Assembly: GCA_038380795.1 (NCBI GenBank)
Contig: CM076265.1
Location: 2,256,001-2,320,000 of the forward strand
Source of the DNA: Pyrocephalus nanus
Taxonomy: Eukaryota; Chordata; Aves; Passeriformes; Tyrannidae
Length of the DNA: 64,000 nt
Direction: 5' to 3'
The position numbers were made by a program, and so were the translations under genes. The notes under the pieces are model-generated. The model was not told the DNA's origin, did no database searches, and saw only the letters and a list, made by a program, of their open reading frames with translations. Positions 1-11,876 of the stretch are shown here, piece by piece. Each line of letters begins with the position of its first letter. Position 1 is the stretch's first letter.

Positions 1-285
1 AGAGCACTGTATTGATCTTCATTTTTTTATTTCTTCTCTGCACAGGATCAAGAACATTAGATAGAACTTCTTGGTGAGCTAAAGCCATTTTCTGCTTTCT
101 GAGGACCTGCTGGGATACAGTAGATCTTCTGCCCACAGATACCCCATTCATGTCATCAGGTGATGCTATTAAAATAGTCAAGGTCTGTCCTCAAGCTTTT
201 CATATTGCTCCAAAGTATTCCTTCTAATTTGCACCTTAAATTCATCCCAGACTATTATACATCTTACATCTATATTTATACTTAT

Positions 286-345
286 AAATCTGTATATATA
301 TATATACTTATAAATCTATATTTATAAATCTTTGTTTATATATCA
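286..345. repeat. TA-rich low-complexity repeat
   Basis: Repeating tatat, cttataaatct and tttataaatct modules, including an alternating TA run at about 293-305. It looks like a decayed microsatellite. Confidence 0.75.
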
Positions 346-635
346 GGCTTTAATGAAACAGTAAATTTCATTCTTTGTTCTGAACTTCTCAGAGCACTCA
401 GACAGTGCAATCACAGGCCCTTTCGGCTTCCAATCTGCTGAAAATAAAAAGTTCAAACTCTTTTAGATTTCACTTAGATGAAATGCTACGGTGACCCCAG
501 ATTTCAGTACATCCCTCTACTGAGCTCACCTATCCAACAGCATTCCAAATAAAATCTTCCTAGCACTATTTACAGTCACAGTCATCTCGGGTGGAAACAC
601 CTGTTCTTAGGCATTCTGGGATTTTTTTATTACTC

Positions 636-653
636 TTTTTTTTTTTTTTTTTT
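636..653 (+). repeat. Poly-T tract (18 nt)
   Basis: A homopolymer run of 18 T; no recognisable retroelement body next to it. Confidence 0.9.
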
Positions 654-2193
654 AATGCTAAAGAAGATTGACTGCTCAGGGTAACTCAACAGGCAATTAA
701 TACTCTTCAGTCCTTTTTCAGCTCTGAGGAACTCAGAGCTTTCAAAGAAAAATCCTTGTGATTAGTTCCCAAAAGCTTGCCTATGCACCATCTGTTACAC
801 TTTGTTCCAGTTCTTCCAAGAGGATTTCCTGGAGGATCCAGACCTGGATATTCCAGTCTTCCTTTGCAATGACAGTCCAAGCTGGGGCATTACAGATACA
901 GCTTGTTTAAGGGCCATAAGACAAGTATTTATTGCAATCCATAAACGGGAAATGGAAACAGCGAGCTGTAAGCAGTCAGTAGGAAATGGTGCAAGGTAGA
1001 ATGAAAGCGTGGCCACAAAATGAGCTGCAGCAACCACAAACTGCAGTGATTTACCACAATAGCAAACAAAAATCAACAACCATAACCTGCCCCTTTGGCA
1101 CCCTCACAGCACGCAGCAATAATGAAAAAAATAACCCAGAAACCACTTCCTACTTCTCTTAAACAGGAATGTCAACGAATGCTTGGTTCTGCATCCTGAC
1201 CCTCCTACTGAACAGGCATTAAGCCCAGCTGGAGCTTCCCAAGTGAGCCAGGCTGATGCCTGCAGAGCAGCCCTGGCACCCAGGAACCGAGGAAGAGCCA
1301 GAGCTGCCACTCAGCCCTGCCCCTGCCAGCTGGGCACCTCTCACACCTGGGAGTCACTGCAGGGCATGTGGAGGAGGCTGAGCTTCTCTGAGCGACAAGC
1401 ACAGAGCTCAGACAGAGAGAGGGAGAGACTGAAGGGACAAGTCATCAGTCATATGGCAGCTGGCAGATTCTTTTTGCTGCTTCTCGAAAATCATACACTT
1501 CCACTTCTTTCTCCAGCCTGATGCTGCCTTCGTGTTGCTTTGGGGACTGTTCCTTCTCTCAGTCGTACTCAGCCAAACGTCTGCCAGGAGAACTATCAGT
1601 GAGAGCTGATGCTCTTTGCTTTCTGTACCTGAAATGAATGATTAATTGTTTCAGACATTATCTACCTCAGGCTTGGAAACCCACCTGAAGTTCCAAACAG
1701 CCTCCTAAGCACTCACTTCTTTCATATTATGTCCGTGTTCCAGATTGCACCTCAGAGCAAAACTATGATTGCTTGGTGATTCAGCAATTCCATTCCAACC
1801 TTTACACTTTGCAAGAAACTCCACTGTACTCCACCTTCTTGGTCTCTTTCTTACAGCTCTGTAAGCATCCAGGGAAAAGCAACTTCTGTCTCAGTGGGAT
1901 ACTCTTGAGGAGCTGGTGACATCTCCTGATTATTGGGTAGGACTAATAAAAAGGACATCTCCCAGCACAAAGAGCTCTGTAGTAGTGCTAAACAATTTTT
2001 ACACTGCAGTTTCGTGTACATCCATCTTCTATTCTAATATAAAATGCACCTTACTGTATTTTTGTTACACCTTTGTCATTACTTTTGTGCTAATCTCTCA
2101 CAGATGTTCTAGCCATTGTACTATTCCTAAAAACAGTCTATTTATCTTGCTTCTTTTTTTGGGATGTAGGTTGGTGTTCTCTTTTGATTTTTA

Positions 2194-2329
2194 GGGGGTT
2201 GGGGTTTTTTGTTTGTTTGTTTGTTTTTGGGTTTTGTTGTTTGGGTTTTTTTGCGGGGTTAAGGGGGATTTTTTTGGTGGGTTTATGTTGGGTTGGTTTC
2301 TTTTGGGATTTTTTTTTGTGGTGTTTTAT
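2194..2329 (+). repeat. G/T-only low-complexity tract with repeated G-runs
   Basis: For about 135 bases the plus strand is almost entirely G and T, with GTTT repeats at about 2211-2224 and nine runs of three or more G at 2194, 2201, 2229, 2243, 2255, 2263, 2279, 2290 and 2305. The strand asymmetry is extreme compared with the flanks. It may form G-quadruplexes with long loops. Confidence 0.85.
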
Positions 2330-5300
2330 TTCAGCTCGGTTTAGAACTCACTGATGAAATAAAGCATAGATCATGCACCAGAAAATTACTAGAAATGTTC
2401 TATTCCTTGTTGATCCTGGCCAATACAATCAGTCTCTGTTTTGAAATCACCTTCCCAGGAAAGAGAACCAACATTTCATAGTGTAACAGATGAGTTCTTT
2501 ACTGTGTGAGAATCTCACCATTGAAAGTCAATGCATGATTATTCATTCCTGAGACATTTTTGTGATATTCTATTTAGAGAAGTCTCACCAGTGAAATGGT
2601 ATTTTCATCTGCAATAGCCTCACCATGAGAAAAGAACAAAACTGACCTTCTGAAGAGTTGGTCTTCCCTGCTCAAAGCACTTTTCCCCTACAGAAAACAC
2701 ATATTTTTTTCAGTTCCTCCAGGAGACATTCTTCACATCACACCTTTGCTTGAGGCTTAAATAATACCCTGCTCTGCTATGCTGAAGTATTGAGAAATTA
2801 TTAGTACTTAAAAACAGAAGTGTATTTTAGTGCAATTACCAAGAACTATGTTGTGATTCTTCCCCTGCTACACATAAGAAAAATGTGCTAAAAAACGCCC
2901 ATGGGTCACTGCATACAGTAGATGAAGCACGAGAATGGGAGCTGTGCTCCTCTGCATTCCAGTCCTAGCTTTGACAATCATCATCTTGCTTCAGGCAAAT
3001 GACTTGGAACTCTTTGGAAGCAGCTTCTCTACCTACAGAATAATAAAAAATATTTTACTGTCTAAAGCTTTCACTGTAAATTAAAGGCTAAGAGAACTAT
3101 TATGTCTGAATTAAAAGGAGCTGAAAACAAGTTTTAACTGCGGATTCTGAGCCAAACCCAGTCCGGTGGTAACCAAATGTAATCCAGATGAAAATCACCG
3201 GGATTTCATTAAAAAGCCTCGCAGAGGCTTCTTTTGACTGCATAAAATTGACAGAGCAACACCAGGCCCAGAGGGCTCAGCTAATTAAGCAGGTTTATAG
3301 GGAAACAAGATTATAAATTGATGAGCTGAGTTACAGACTCACAGCTGCAATCAGCGTGCGTTTTGTGCGAGTGTGAGATAAGAGCTCCACGTTCCTGGAG
3401 TTTTGTCACAATAGCTCTGTCTTCCCATTCTGCCGCCTCGTTTTTCCCTTCTCTGCAATTTCTCACACATTTCCCAGAACTTCTAATACCCCCCTTTCAA
3501 AAGGCAGTGCTATGCATTCATGATTCATGGAAAAGAAGAAAAATATTGGGTCTGATAGGACGCTCGCTGCACCTCAGTCAGAGCAGGGACTCAAAAGCAC
3601 ACTAAGATAGAAGTACTTGCAGCCCATCTAAGCCTGGGCTTACATATCCACAGTGCCACTGATTTTTTTTGCTCCATTTTATTTTAGAGAGCTGCCTTCA
3701 TTCCAGCTAGTTAGAAACAGATCTATTTACCTACTTCGGTTTTTAAAAGGTCACCTTTCCCCAGGACACAATCCTGAAGTTCTGTTTTATCACAAAAGCT
3801 TTAAAATGGAAAAGTGGGAGCACTGTGCTTCTGCTCAAGTTTTATAGCTGCCTATTTTTTTGCTTAAAAATACCTGGATGACAAAAAAATCTAGGAATTC
3901 ATGCATAAATCATATTTTTTTTATATAATACAAATTTCATTTGCAGTAAAGGGTAATAAAATCAAGAGGAAACACTACATGGACTAGATTTCCCTAAAGA
4001 ATCATAATACCTGAAATTCAGACTTTATCTCTTCTGCCACAGCTTAAGTTGAGATAAAAAAAAAAAAAAAATCTGAACAAGGTATTACATAAATCCAAGA
4101 GATAACTGCATGATAAAAATCTCTAACTGCAACCCACAACTATCCAAACCGCTATGAAAAACATATGTTTGACATAAAAATAACTGGCATTATGTTCCCA
4201 AGCAATGAAATCTCAGAATAAGTCATAGTTAATTATACATTCAGGGGGGAAAAAAAAAAGAAAGTGAATAATTTAACCCACATCTCAGATAAACTCGAAC
4301 GAAGCGAAAAACATCCATCACCCCATTGCATCCCTACAGGATATTTCTACATAACTGCAAAGGGAATAAGCAACAAAAGGCCTTATTCTTTACTAATTGA
4401 AGGATGCATGAAAACTCTAATTCAAAATGGTCTGAACCGAGATGATCACTCAAAGGTGAGATGTTTGCTGTGGTTCAACACTTTAAGCTCCAGCTAAACT
4501 GCCACCTTCAGGCTGGGTCTGAGTTTTGGGAGCAGGGCCCTGTGGAAAAAGGGAACTCCCACGTAAATTGCCCAGTTATCCTTTGTTTTGTAAATAGGGA
4601 AAGCAGGGGCAGCCTCAGGCTGTCCTTGCAATTCTCTTAGATTTTTTTTTTTTAAGTATCTCCTTGATTACTGAGATTTTTAGCATCTCAGTAAATACCT
4701 TTTTGAAAGAGCAGTTCAGATTGCAGTTATATACAAGTGCCATAACTATCAGAATCCATTGAAATTACTCTCCTTCCAGACACAAGGCAGGAATTCTGCC
4801 CATTCAGCCACCCTTTGATTAGGGACCAAATATTAATGGAGTCAACACATTAGTGATCATTTTGGTCTCTGTTGGTATAGGATCCTCATGCCAGTGGCTT
4901 CTTAGATATTCCTATCAAGAATGTAGTATTCTGGTTTATTTAATTTTTTTTAGCAAGCTTCTCATTATTTATGTGATCATAAGTTAGGAGATTTCGGGGT
5001 TCTTTTGTTTATAAATAGCACAGTGGCTAATTGCTTTTTGTTGCCCCGAGGAGATGAGGAAAGTAATTTTATTACCTACATTCATGATAATTTCATCAAC
5101 TCATGTAGAGGAAAGAAAAAGTTTACTTTCAACTCAAGTGGAATGTCTTGGTTATTAAAGAGGAATTTGCCTCAACTAAATCACAAATTAAAGTATTATA
5201 TCTGAGTTCTGGAAAAACCAGAAGACACAGCCCAGTTCAGAGGAAAGTGTAGCCCTTTGCTGCACAGGAGATTCAACTCAACAGTCCTGATGGTTTCCTT

Positions 5301-7219
5301 TGGCATAAAAATCTATTATTCACTTAATGTGATGATAGGATTGAGGTACTGTATTTTGTATCTGAGAATTTACTTGGGTTTACAGCTTCTAATCTATGAC
5401 CTAATTGAACAGAAGTCATTTCCTCTTCTCCAAATTTCACTCATACTCTCTAGTAAGAAGCTCTAAAATCAGTTCTTGTGCTGATCTTACCTCTGTAAAA
5501 AAGGTTTGAGATTATTTCCTTATAATATCTCCTCCTGTAGCCTGCAGGAATGACTGGAACACAAATCATATATAATATGGAATCAATGCTAATAAAAACA
5601 GGGGTTCACATGAATGCAACAAACACCACATGAGGTGTTAACATGTAGAGGTAAAATACTGATACAGGATGATGAATAGCCAAATTGGTTGTTCTTTGAA
5701 TGTAAAAAATCTTGCAAAAAACCTTTTCCTTTCCTCCTCATCTTTTCTAACACCAGATAATATCCCTTACTGATCTCTCATACCTTTATGCAGCGTAGCT
5801 ATAATTAATGAATCATCATCTGGGGTTATATCTAAACAAGATAACTCCCAATTCCTTTTGCTCACTCGAAATATTTTAGCTTAAGCAATTCAGATGAAAA
5901 AGAAGTATAAACAGAAATTATCCCATGAACAAGCAGGGTGAAAAGACAGCATCAAAGTGGAGAAAAGGAAGAAGGTTATTAGAAACAAACAAAACAAACA
6001 AAAAAAAACCAAACAAGCAAAAATGTGGGGGGGAAGATAAAGTCTAGTTCAGAGAAAAAAATGCAGAATGGTTTATGTAGGTCAGTAGCTGCCAGGCTTT
6101 GCATGCACCTTTATTCCTGGTGGACTGTGTAGATTATAGGTCCCTTTTATATATTGATTTCATTCATAACCACTTCTGGAAAGGGAATCAATTAAATAAA
6201 TAATAAATAAGTAAAACCTGGCTAAAGCTTTGCAAACCAGAACTATTTTTGCAAGCCTTATGAAGATAGAAGCATCTTGAGATGCCAGATAGTCATAAGA
6301 TCTGCTCACCCTGACTGCAAATACCAAGACTGTAGTAGCTGTTCCATCTTCTGAAAATACAGCATTTATTTTTGGTCACTCTGCAAGGCCAGCCAAGACA
6401 ACAAAGCAGTTTTAACACATCTGAAGAAGCACAGAGATAGACATTGGCTTGAAAGATTTTATCAAAGTTCACTTAAATTAGGAGGAGATTTCCACTTGTT
6501 TCAATTGGCTCTGGACGAGGGCAGCATCACTGGGGTTTGGGCACTTCAGTATTGTTGTATTATTGCAATGCTGGAAGGATTTTAGTTAACATAAAAGGCC
6601 TTCCGTGAATGAGAGTGAAGTTTCTTAAATAGCTACTCAATTTCAGGTGCTATGAGCCTTAATGTTTCGTGGTTTTCATACACACATTTTAGTTTCATTA
6701 CACTCTGCAGGCATGAACCACAGTCCCAAGATGGGTGTGCAAGCACCAATTCTGCTGACGTGCAAAAATTCTTGTTATCATCACCAAAAATCCAAATACT
6801 TCCTAATAATTCTTGAGCTGAACATTTTTCCACAGTCATGAATAAATTTATGCATCCAAATGCTGGCCATCTTCCTACAGGATGGGTTCTCAAGGAAAAA
6901 CAGGTTACTCGTGTTTGACAAGAATTTAGTTAATCATTCTACAGATTAAAAATAGGCATCTTGACATAGTCCCAGAAATCTGCATTTTAGTGGCATTTTA
7001 GAAGTAGGGATCTCGTAAATACAGAAGAGATATTTAGGGAAAGATTTTTAAATGGCAACATTTAGTGATGGGGGGTAAATACATTCAATTTCCCACTCCA
7101 TTAAATGATGATGAGAATATAAGTGACTTTGGATTCAGCTATTCTTAACAAAAGACATTATTAGAGTTTTTCACTTTAAATGGGACAGCTGCTTACAGAA
7201 ACATCCTCTTCCTTCATCC
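2330..7219. other. Noncoding AT-rich DNA
   Basis: Unique AT-rich sequence with A-runs at about 4057-4071 and 4251-4259 and an A/C-rich patch at about 5985-6020. A 3120-3345 block with homeodomain-type TAATTA cores is discussed as a finding. No convincing exon was recognised. Confidence 0.6.
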
Positions 7220-7475
7220 CTCTCACCTGCACCTCTCAAACCAGCACCTCAGTCACCTGAGCAGCACGTGAGCAGAGAAAGCACTGAACTCTTTCTTGCA
7301 CAGGACTGACACCAAGTCCTCCGATGATTTAGGTCTGGATTTACCTTTCCATTCCTAGACTGCCTGCAGAAGCCAACAGGAAGTTTGTTTACAAACTCTG
7401 CACCTCTTGCAGGTCTCCATGGCATCACTCACCTCCTGCAGGTGTGGAAGTGTTGGCTGGATTTGCCACGTGCAC
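7220..7475. promoter_or_regulatory. Cluster of E-box motifs, possible regulatory element
   Basis: Five CANNTG E-boxes of the CACCTG/CAGGTG/CACGTG types lie at 7224-7229, 7254-7259, 7265-7270, 7439-7444 and 7467-7472; two are the palindromic CACGTG. The segment is also less AT-rich than its flanks. E-boxes are short, so chance clustering is possible. Confidence 0.25.
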
Positions 7476-10400
7476 CACTCAGGAGAGAGAAATGGGATTA
7501 TTCAGATTTCCTACGTGTTTCAGTCACACAATGTTAGGAAAAGCCAGGCTCCAGGACAGCTGCAGTACAGCAGGGAGTGCTGTGATGAAACAATCTGAAG
7601 AGAAAAGAATAAGAATGGAGGGGGGAGAGGGGGAAGTATTTGTGCAGCTTAAAATGGGTGGATAATTTAGGACACCATTCTGGAGGAGAGAATGGGGCTG
7701 TGCTCTGGAAAAAGCAGCTTATTTTTCTGATTCCTCCCTATACAAAGTCCTCTTGGGGCAGCCCAATGGGAGTGCAAACACAAAATGTAGCACAGCCATA
7801 GAAATGATTAAATGCAATGCAGAGAGTGAGGGGAAATGGTTATAAAGCCTTGTATATTTCCTGATCTCTATTTTGGGCTGCACTGTGCTTTTCAGAGGAA
7901 GTCCTATGTTGTCCCAAAGGCCACTGCTGTTACCATGGGTAATGCTTACCCTCAAGATCCAGAAGATTCTCCCTATCCTCTCTGCTCACCTGAAGATTCC
8001 CAAGAATCTCTTCCTCCAAGCTCATTGCTGAATAATCTTTTAGAGAATATAACTTTCATTTAAATTATTTCATTGTTTTTCTTCCATCTAGTCATGTACA
8101 GCTCTAATTAAAATAATTTTAACAATGCCTGAGGTTAGACTTTTTTTTTCTGCTACCTACTTAAAATTATGCTTTTTGCTTTCCCTTTGCACAAAGAAAA
8201 GTGAATAAAGTACATGCCATTGTGCCAGGGAGACACATTGGGAGCTATGACAAATCTAGGCTATCTGTAGTACAAGAGGTTTTCTTGTCACTTCATTCTA
8301 ACTACATGCAATGGAGAAAATCAAGCTTTTCAGTGTTCTGCAAAAAAACTTATTATAATAGCACCCTGCATTTCAGTTCCAACTACTGTTCTGCATTTTA
8401 TACTGTTGATTTGCAGAAGAAAATAGAAGCCTTTGCAGAAGGCTCTTTGTACCACCTTTCCAAATTTAAGAATGATGCTCTTTTTAGAATTATGGGGAAC
8501 AGTTCCAGCAGGGGAAAACTATAATGGGAAAAATGTTGTGTACTGCATCGTCTAAAAAGAGCAATTTTTGAAGAACTCTGCTGGAGGATAACATAAAATA
8601 AGATGATATGTGAAAAATTTCAACTGGAACAGAGCTACCAGAATAAAGGCATAACTATACTGCTCTTTTTCACTTAAGCCAGTTTAACTGTCATTTAGAT
8701 TCCCTGGATCAAAAAGATGTAACTAAGCTGCCTTTCCTCTCCCATCTGTTAATGTACATACATTGTGGAGAAAATTAGGAGCATGGACAGTAACACCAGA
8801 GCACTTTGTGAAAAATCACAAAATCACAGAGCAGGAAGCAAAATGATCTACAGTGCCAAGAACAGGGATGGTCCACATTATTATCTATGACATTTTGTAT
8901 TGGGAATATTCCAATTCAGGATGTTTTAAACATTATATTTGCACTTTCAGTCCAAGTTGTTACTGAACTTACTGCATAAAAATGGTTTCTTCTCCTAATG
9001 GAGTCAGTAACAAAGTCATGTGCCAGCTGCATAGCAGGATTTTTCACTCTGTTAGTTGTGATGGAACCTCATTATTCCTCCTGAAGATTTGGTCTCACAG
9101 TTATTTTCAGTTTTATCATGATCAGATTTCTAATTTCATCACTAAAGGATAACTGAAGTAACATTTATTTGCTCTAAAATTGGCATTATAGCATAATTCA
9201 TCTATTGCTTTCATCTTATGTCTGGCACTTTATTACTCTTAATTTTATTATTTTGATATATTACTTTATTTTTTAAACTTTTTCTTCAGATTAACTTTTT
9301 TTTTTCTACCTCTTCAGTATCATTTAAAACAGGGTTGCTGAAGTTTAATTGAGAAGCACATAAGAAAAGACTAAGCCTTAATAACTCACTAATATGATGT
9401 TTCCAATCAAAAAATTCTCGAGGAAAACAGAAGCTACAAATCCAGTTACTTAACATATCGAATGTCAGACATAATAGAAGAATTAAAAAAAAAAGTATTA
9501 AATCCAATTTTGATTCTTTTTAGTAGCTTGTGTTTTGTTTTTTAAGTTTCTATATGTATATTTTATAAGAAACATGCCCAGACCACACCATCTAACACCC
9601 AGTTCCTGTGTCCTGCTCTGCCCACGACCTTGAGATCACCGTGCAATTTTTCCATTCCCCTCTTTCTCAATTCTCCCCCTTGTTGTGATGGATTTGCAGC
9701 TGCCTTGTAATAATGTATTAATACTTCATGTTGACCTGCTGCAGGGAAGATGAATGGTCTGAATAAACCCAGCAAGGTCCTGTCTGGAGGAGCAGGCAGG
9801 AAGAAAATGACTATTTCAAGGCAGGCATCTCCATATTTGTTGAGGAACACACACAGAACTCTCATTTATAGCCAACCTACAAAACTCCTTTTTTTCTATA
9901 AAGAGCCTCGAGGCAGAAGATCCCAAAGACCTGAAGCACAGATTTAAATTTGGATGCTCTCCAGCAAAGAGAAGCAACAGTTCTTTCTGGGAATAAGATT
10001 CAGATATAGAATCCTAATGAGACTGTTAAAAAAGCTTCACCTGTCAAAGCCATCATCTGTGCCTGGTGAGATTTATGGTTAGGTAGGTTTGCAGGCCTGC
10101 TAACAAAAAAAAAAAGATTGTTCCAAGTCTTTTTTTTTCTTTGTCTCACTGAAAGCTTTGTTTCTGGTTTTAAAAGAAACATTACTTTGACGAAGAAAGG
10201 CCCTTGCCACACATTTTACCAAGCTCCCTAAGCCTGTGCAGCACCCACATTTAAAATGCTCCAGCAGTCTAGTCAAGAGAAGATAAAACAATGTACTTTT
10301 ATGGACAAGGGATTCTCCAGAGGAAAAATTTGGCTGTTGAATCATTTTGGTAGATTTCCTGAGAACACCAGGGCTTCATGGTGAAGAAGTCAAAATAAAA

Positions 10401-11831
10401 GCAATATACTCTATATTTTTAAATGAGGAGAAGGGTGTGGGTGGAGAAGAAATTTAGGGGCTATTAGCCAGGCCAGCTACTTCAGTTACTGTAAAAATTC
10501 GACAAGTTGTCAAATAAACTGCTCTAAAGCAAAAGCCCACGAAGAAAGTTGTTATTTCTGGCTCCTGATCAGAAAGAAGTGCTGTTTGATATTTTCATTA
10601 GCACTTTGTGTGGAAATATATTGCAGCTTGCTGTGAATGCAGAATACATGGGCAAAAACCAGGAAAATGGAGTAGAAAAAGGAAGCATCTCTTTCATCTC
10701 TGTACAGAACCTAAAAGGGAGGATTGCTGATGCTGAACTCAGTTTATACTTGTAAGGAAGTTGGACAGGTATGTGGAGTCTCAGCCTTGGTCTAACAGTA
10801 GTAAAACAGTGACATTCCACCCTGAGAGTGGAAAAAAAAAAAAAAAGTACAATTTGCCATGTGCAAAAAGGCAGGAAGAGGTAACAAAAACCTTTATACC
10901 ACAATATACATCTAAGTTTTCAACCATGATAATGAAATCCTCTGGAGCAAGTGCAGCTTCTCCTCCACTATTTTCTGAAAGCTGCCATCTCATTCCAAGG
11001 CAATTCTGTAGGTGCTACAATGACATGAAGGACAGATTATGATAACATGCTTGCTTGCTAAATTCATTTTGTATCTCAAAATAAGATAAAATATGCAAGT
11101 AAAAGTATAACTTTTTTCCTGTACAGAATTTCATTCAAGTTATCTTTTACTTCAACGTTGTGGTGCTAATTTCTTATATTCTCTTTCCTCTCCACAAACT
11201 GCAATATATCTAAACCATGATTTATATTTTTGTTTGTGCAACGAAAAGTTTGAGGTTTAAGGCAAAGATTTTTTAAATGGTGCTGCAAAAATCTCATAAG
11301 CCAACAAAGAAAACCAACGATGTAACAGATGACAATGTCACTAAATATTAACTGAGACTGCTGTGGTAAGGATTGACTGAGTCATGGCACAGGATTTCAC
11401 AAAGTGATGTAGGGCAATATTTAGTCAAAGCAGATTAATCCCAGAGCCCCAAAGGTGGTGTTTTTTTGGGTTTTTTTAATTATTTTTTATTTTTAGGGAC
11501 CTAGCTTTCAGATATTAGACAATTTGTCAAAATTCATCCTACAGGGTGAAGAAGAGAATCTTACCGGCACCACCACTGACCCTCAACATTCCCTGCTGTG
11601 GCATTCACACCAGAAATCAGAAGACAAAATTACCATTTTGTCAAGCACCATGCAAGATCACGTTCACTGAGCTGTACCTTCATTTTCTGAGCCTCTCAGA
11701 TTTCAATGTAAGGCCTGATTGCTGTGGAAATGTAAAGGAGACCATGAAAAAGAAATGTTATTACAATTATGCCTCTTCTGACAAAAACTAGCTACCTTGT
11801 CTTCATAAAAAGAAATTAGGAAGCCAAATTT
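7476..11831. other. Noncoding DNA
   Basis: No supported gene. Contains scattered short A/T runs, for example about 9297-9305, 10104-10115 and 10832-10845. ORFs of 60-110 codons here overlap one another on both strands and have unconvincing composition. Confidence 0.6.
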
Positions 11832-11862
<31 letters not shown>

Positions 11863-11876
11863 GAAAAAAAAGAAAT
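11832..11876 (+). repeat. Poly-A followed by A/G-rich tract
   Basis: A run of 22 A (11832-11853) continues as A with scattered G to about 11876. It could be an old retroposon tail or a grown microsatellite; I cannot identify an inserted body upstream. Confidence 0.85.

Larger units (their letters stand above)
1..2186. other. Noncoding AT-rich flank
   Basis: No supported gene. The stretch includes a TA-rich low-complexity block at 286-345 and a run of 18 T at 636-653. The segment at 1200-1420 is somewhat richer in G+C and gives overlapping short ORFs in several frames, with no recognisable protein. Confidence 0.6.

Noticed and set aside
8815..8845. AAAATCACAAAATCACAGAG as a possible CR1 tail
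   Set aside because: The octamer resemblance is weak and no CR1 body lies beside it.
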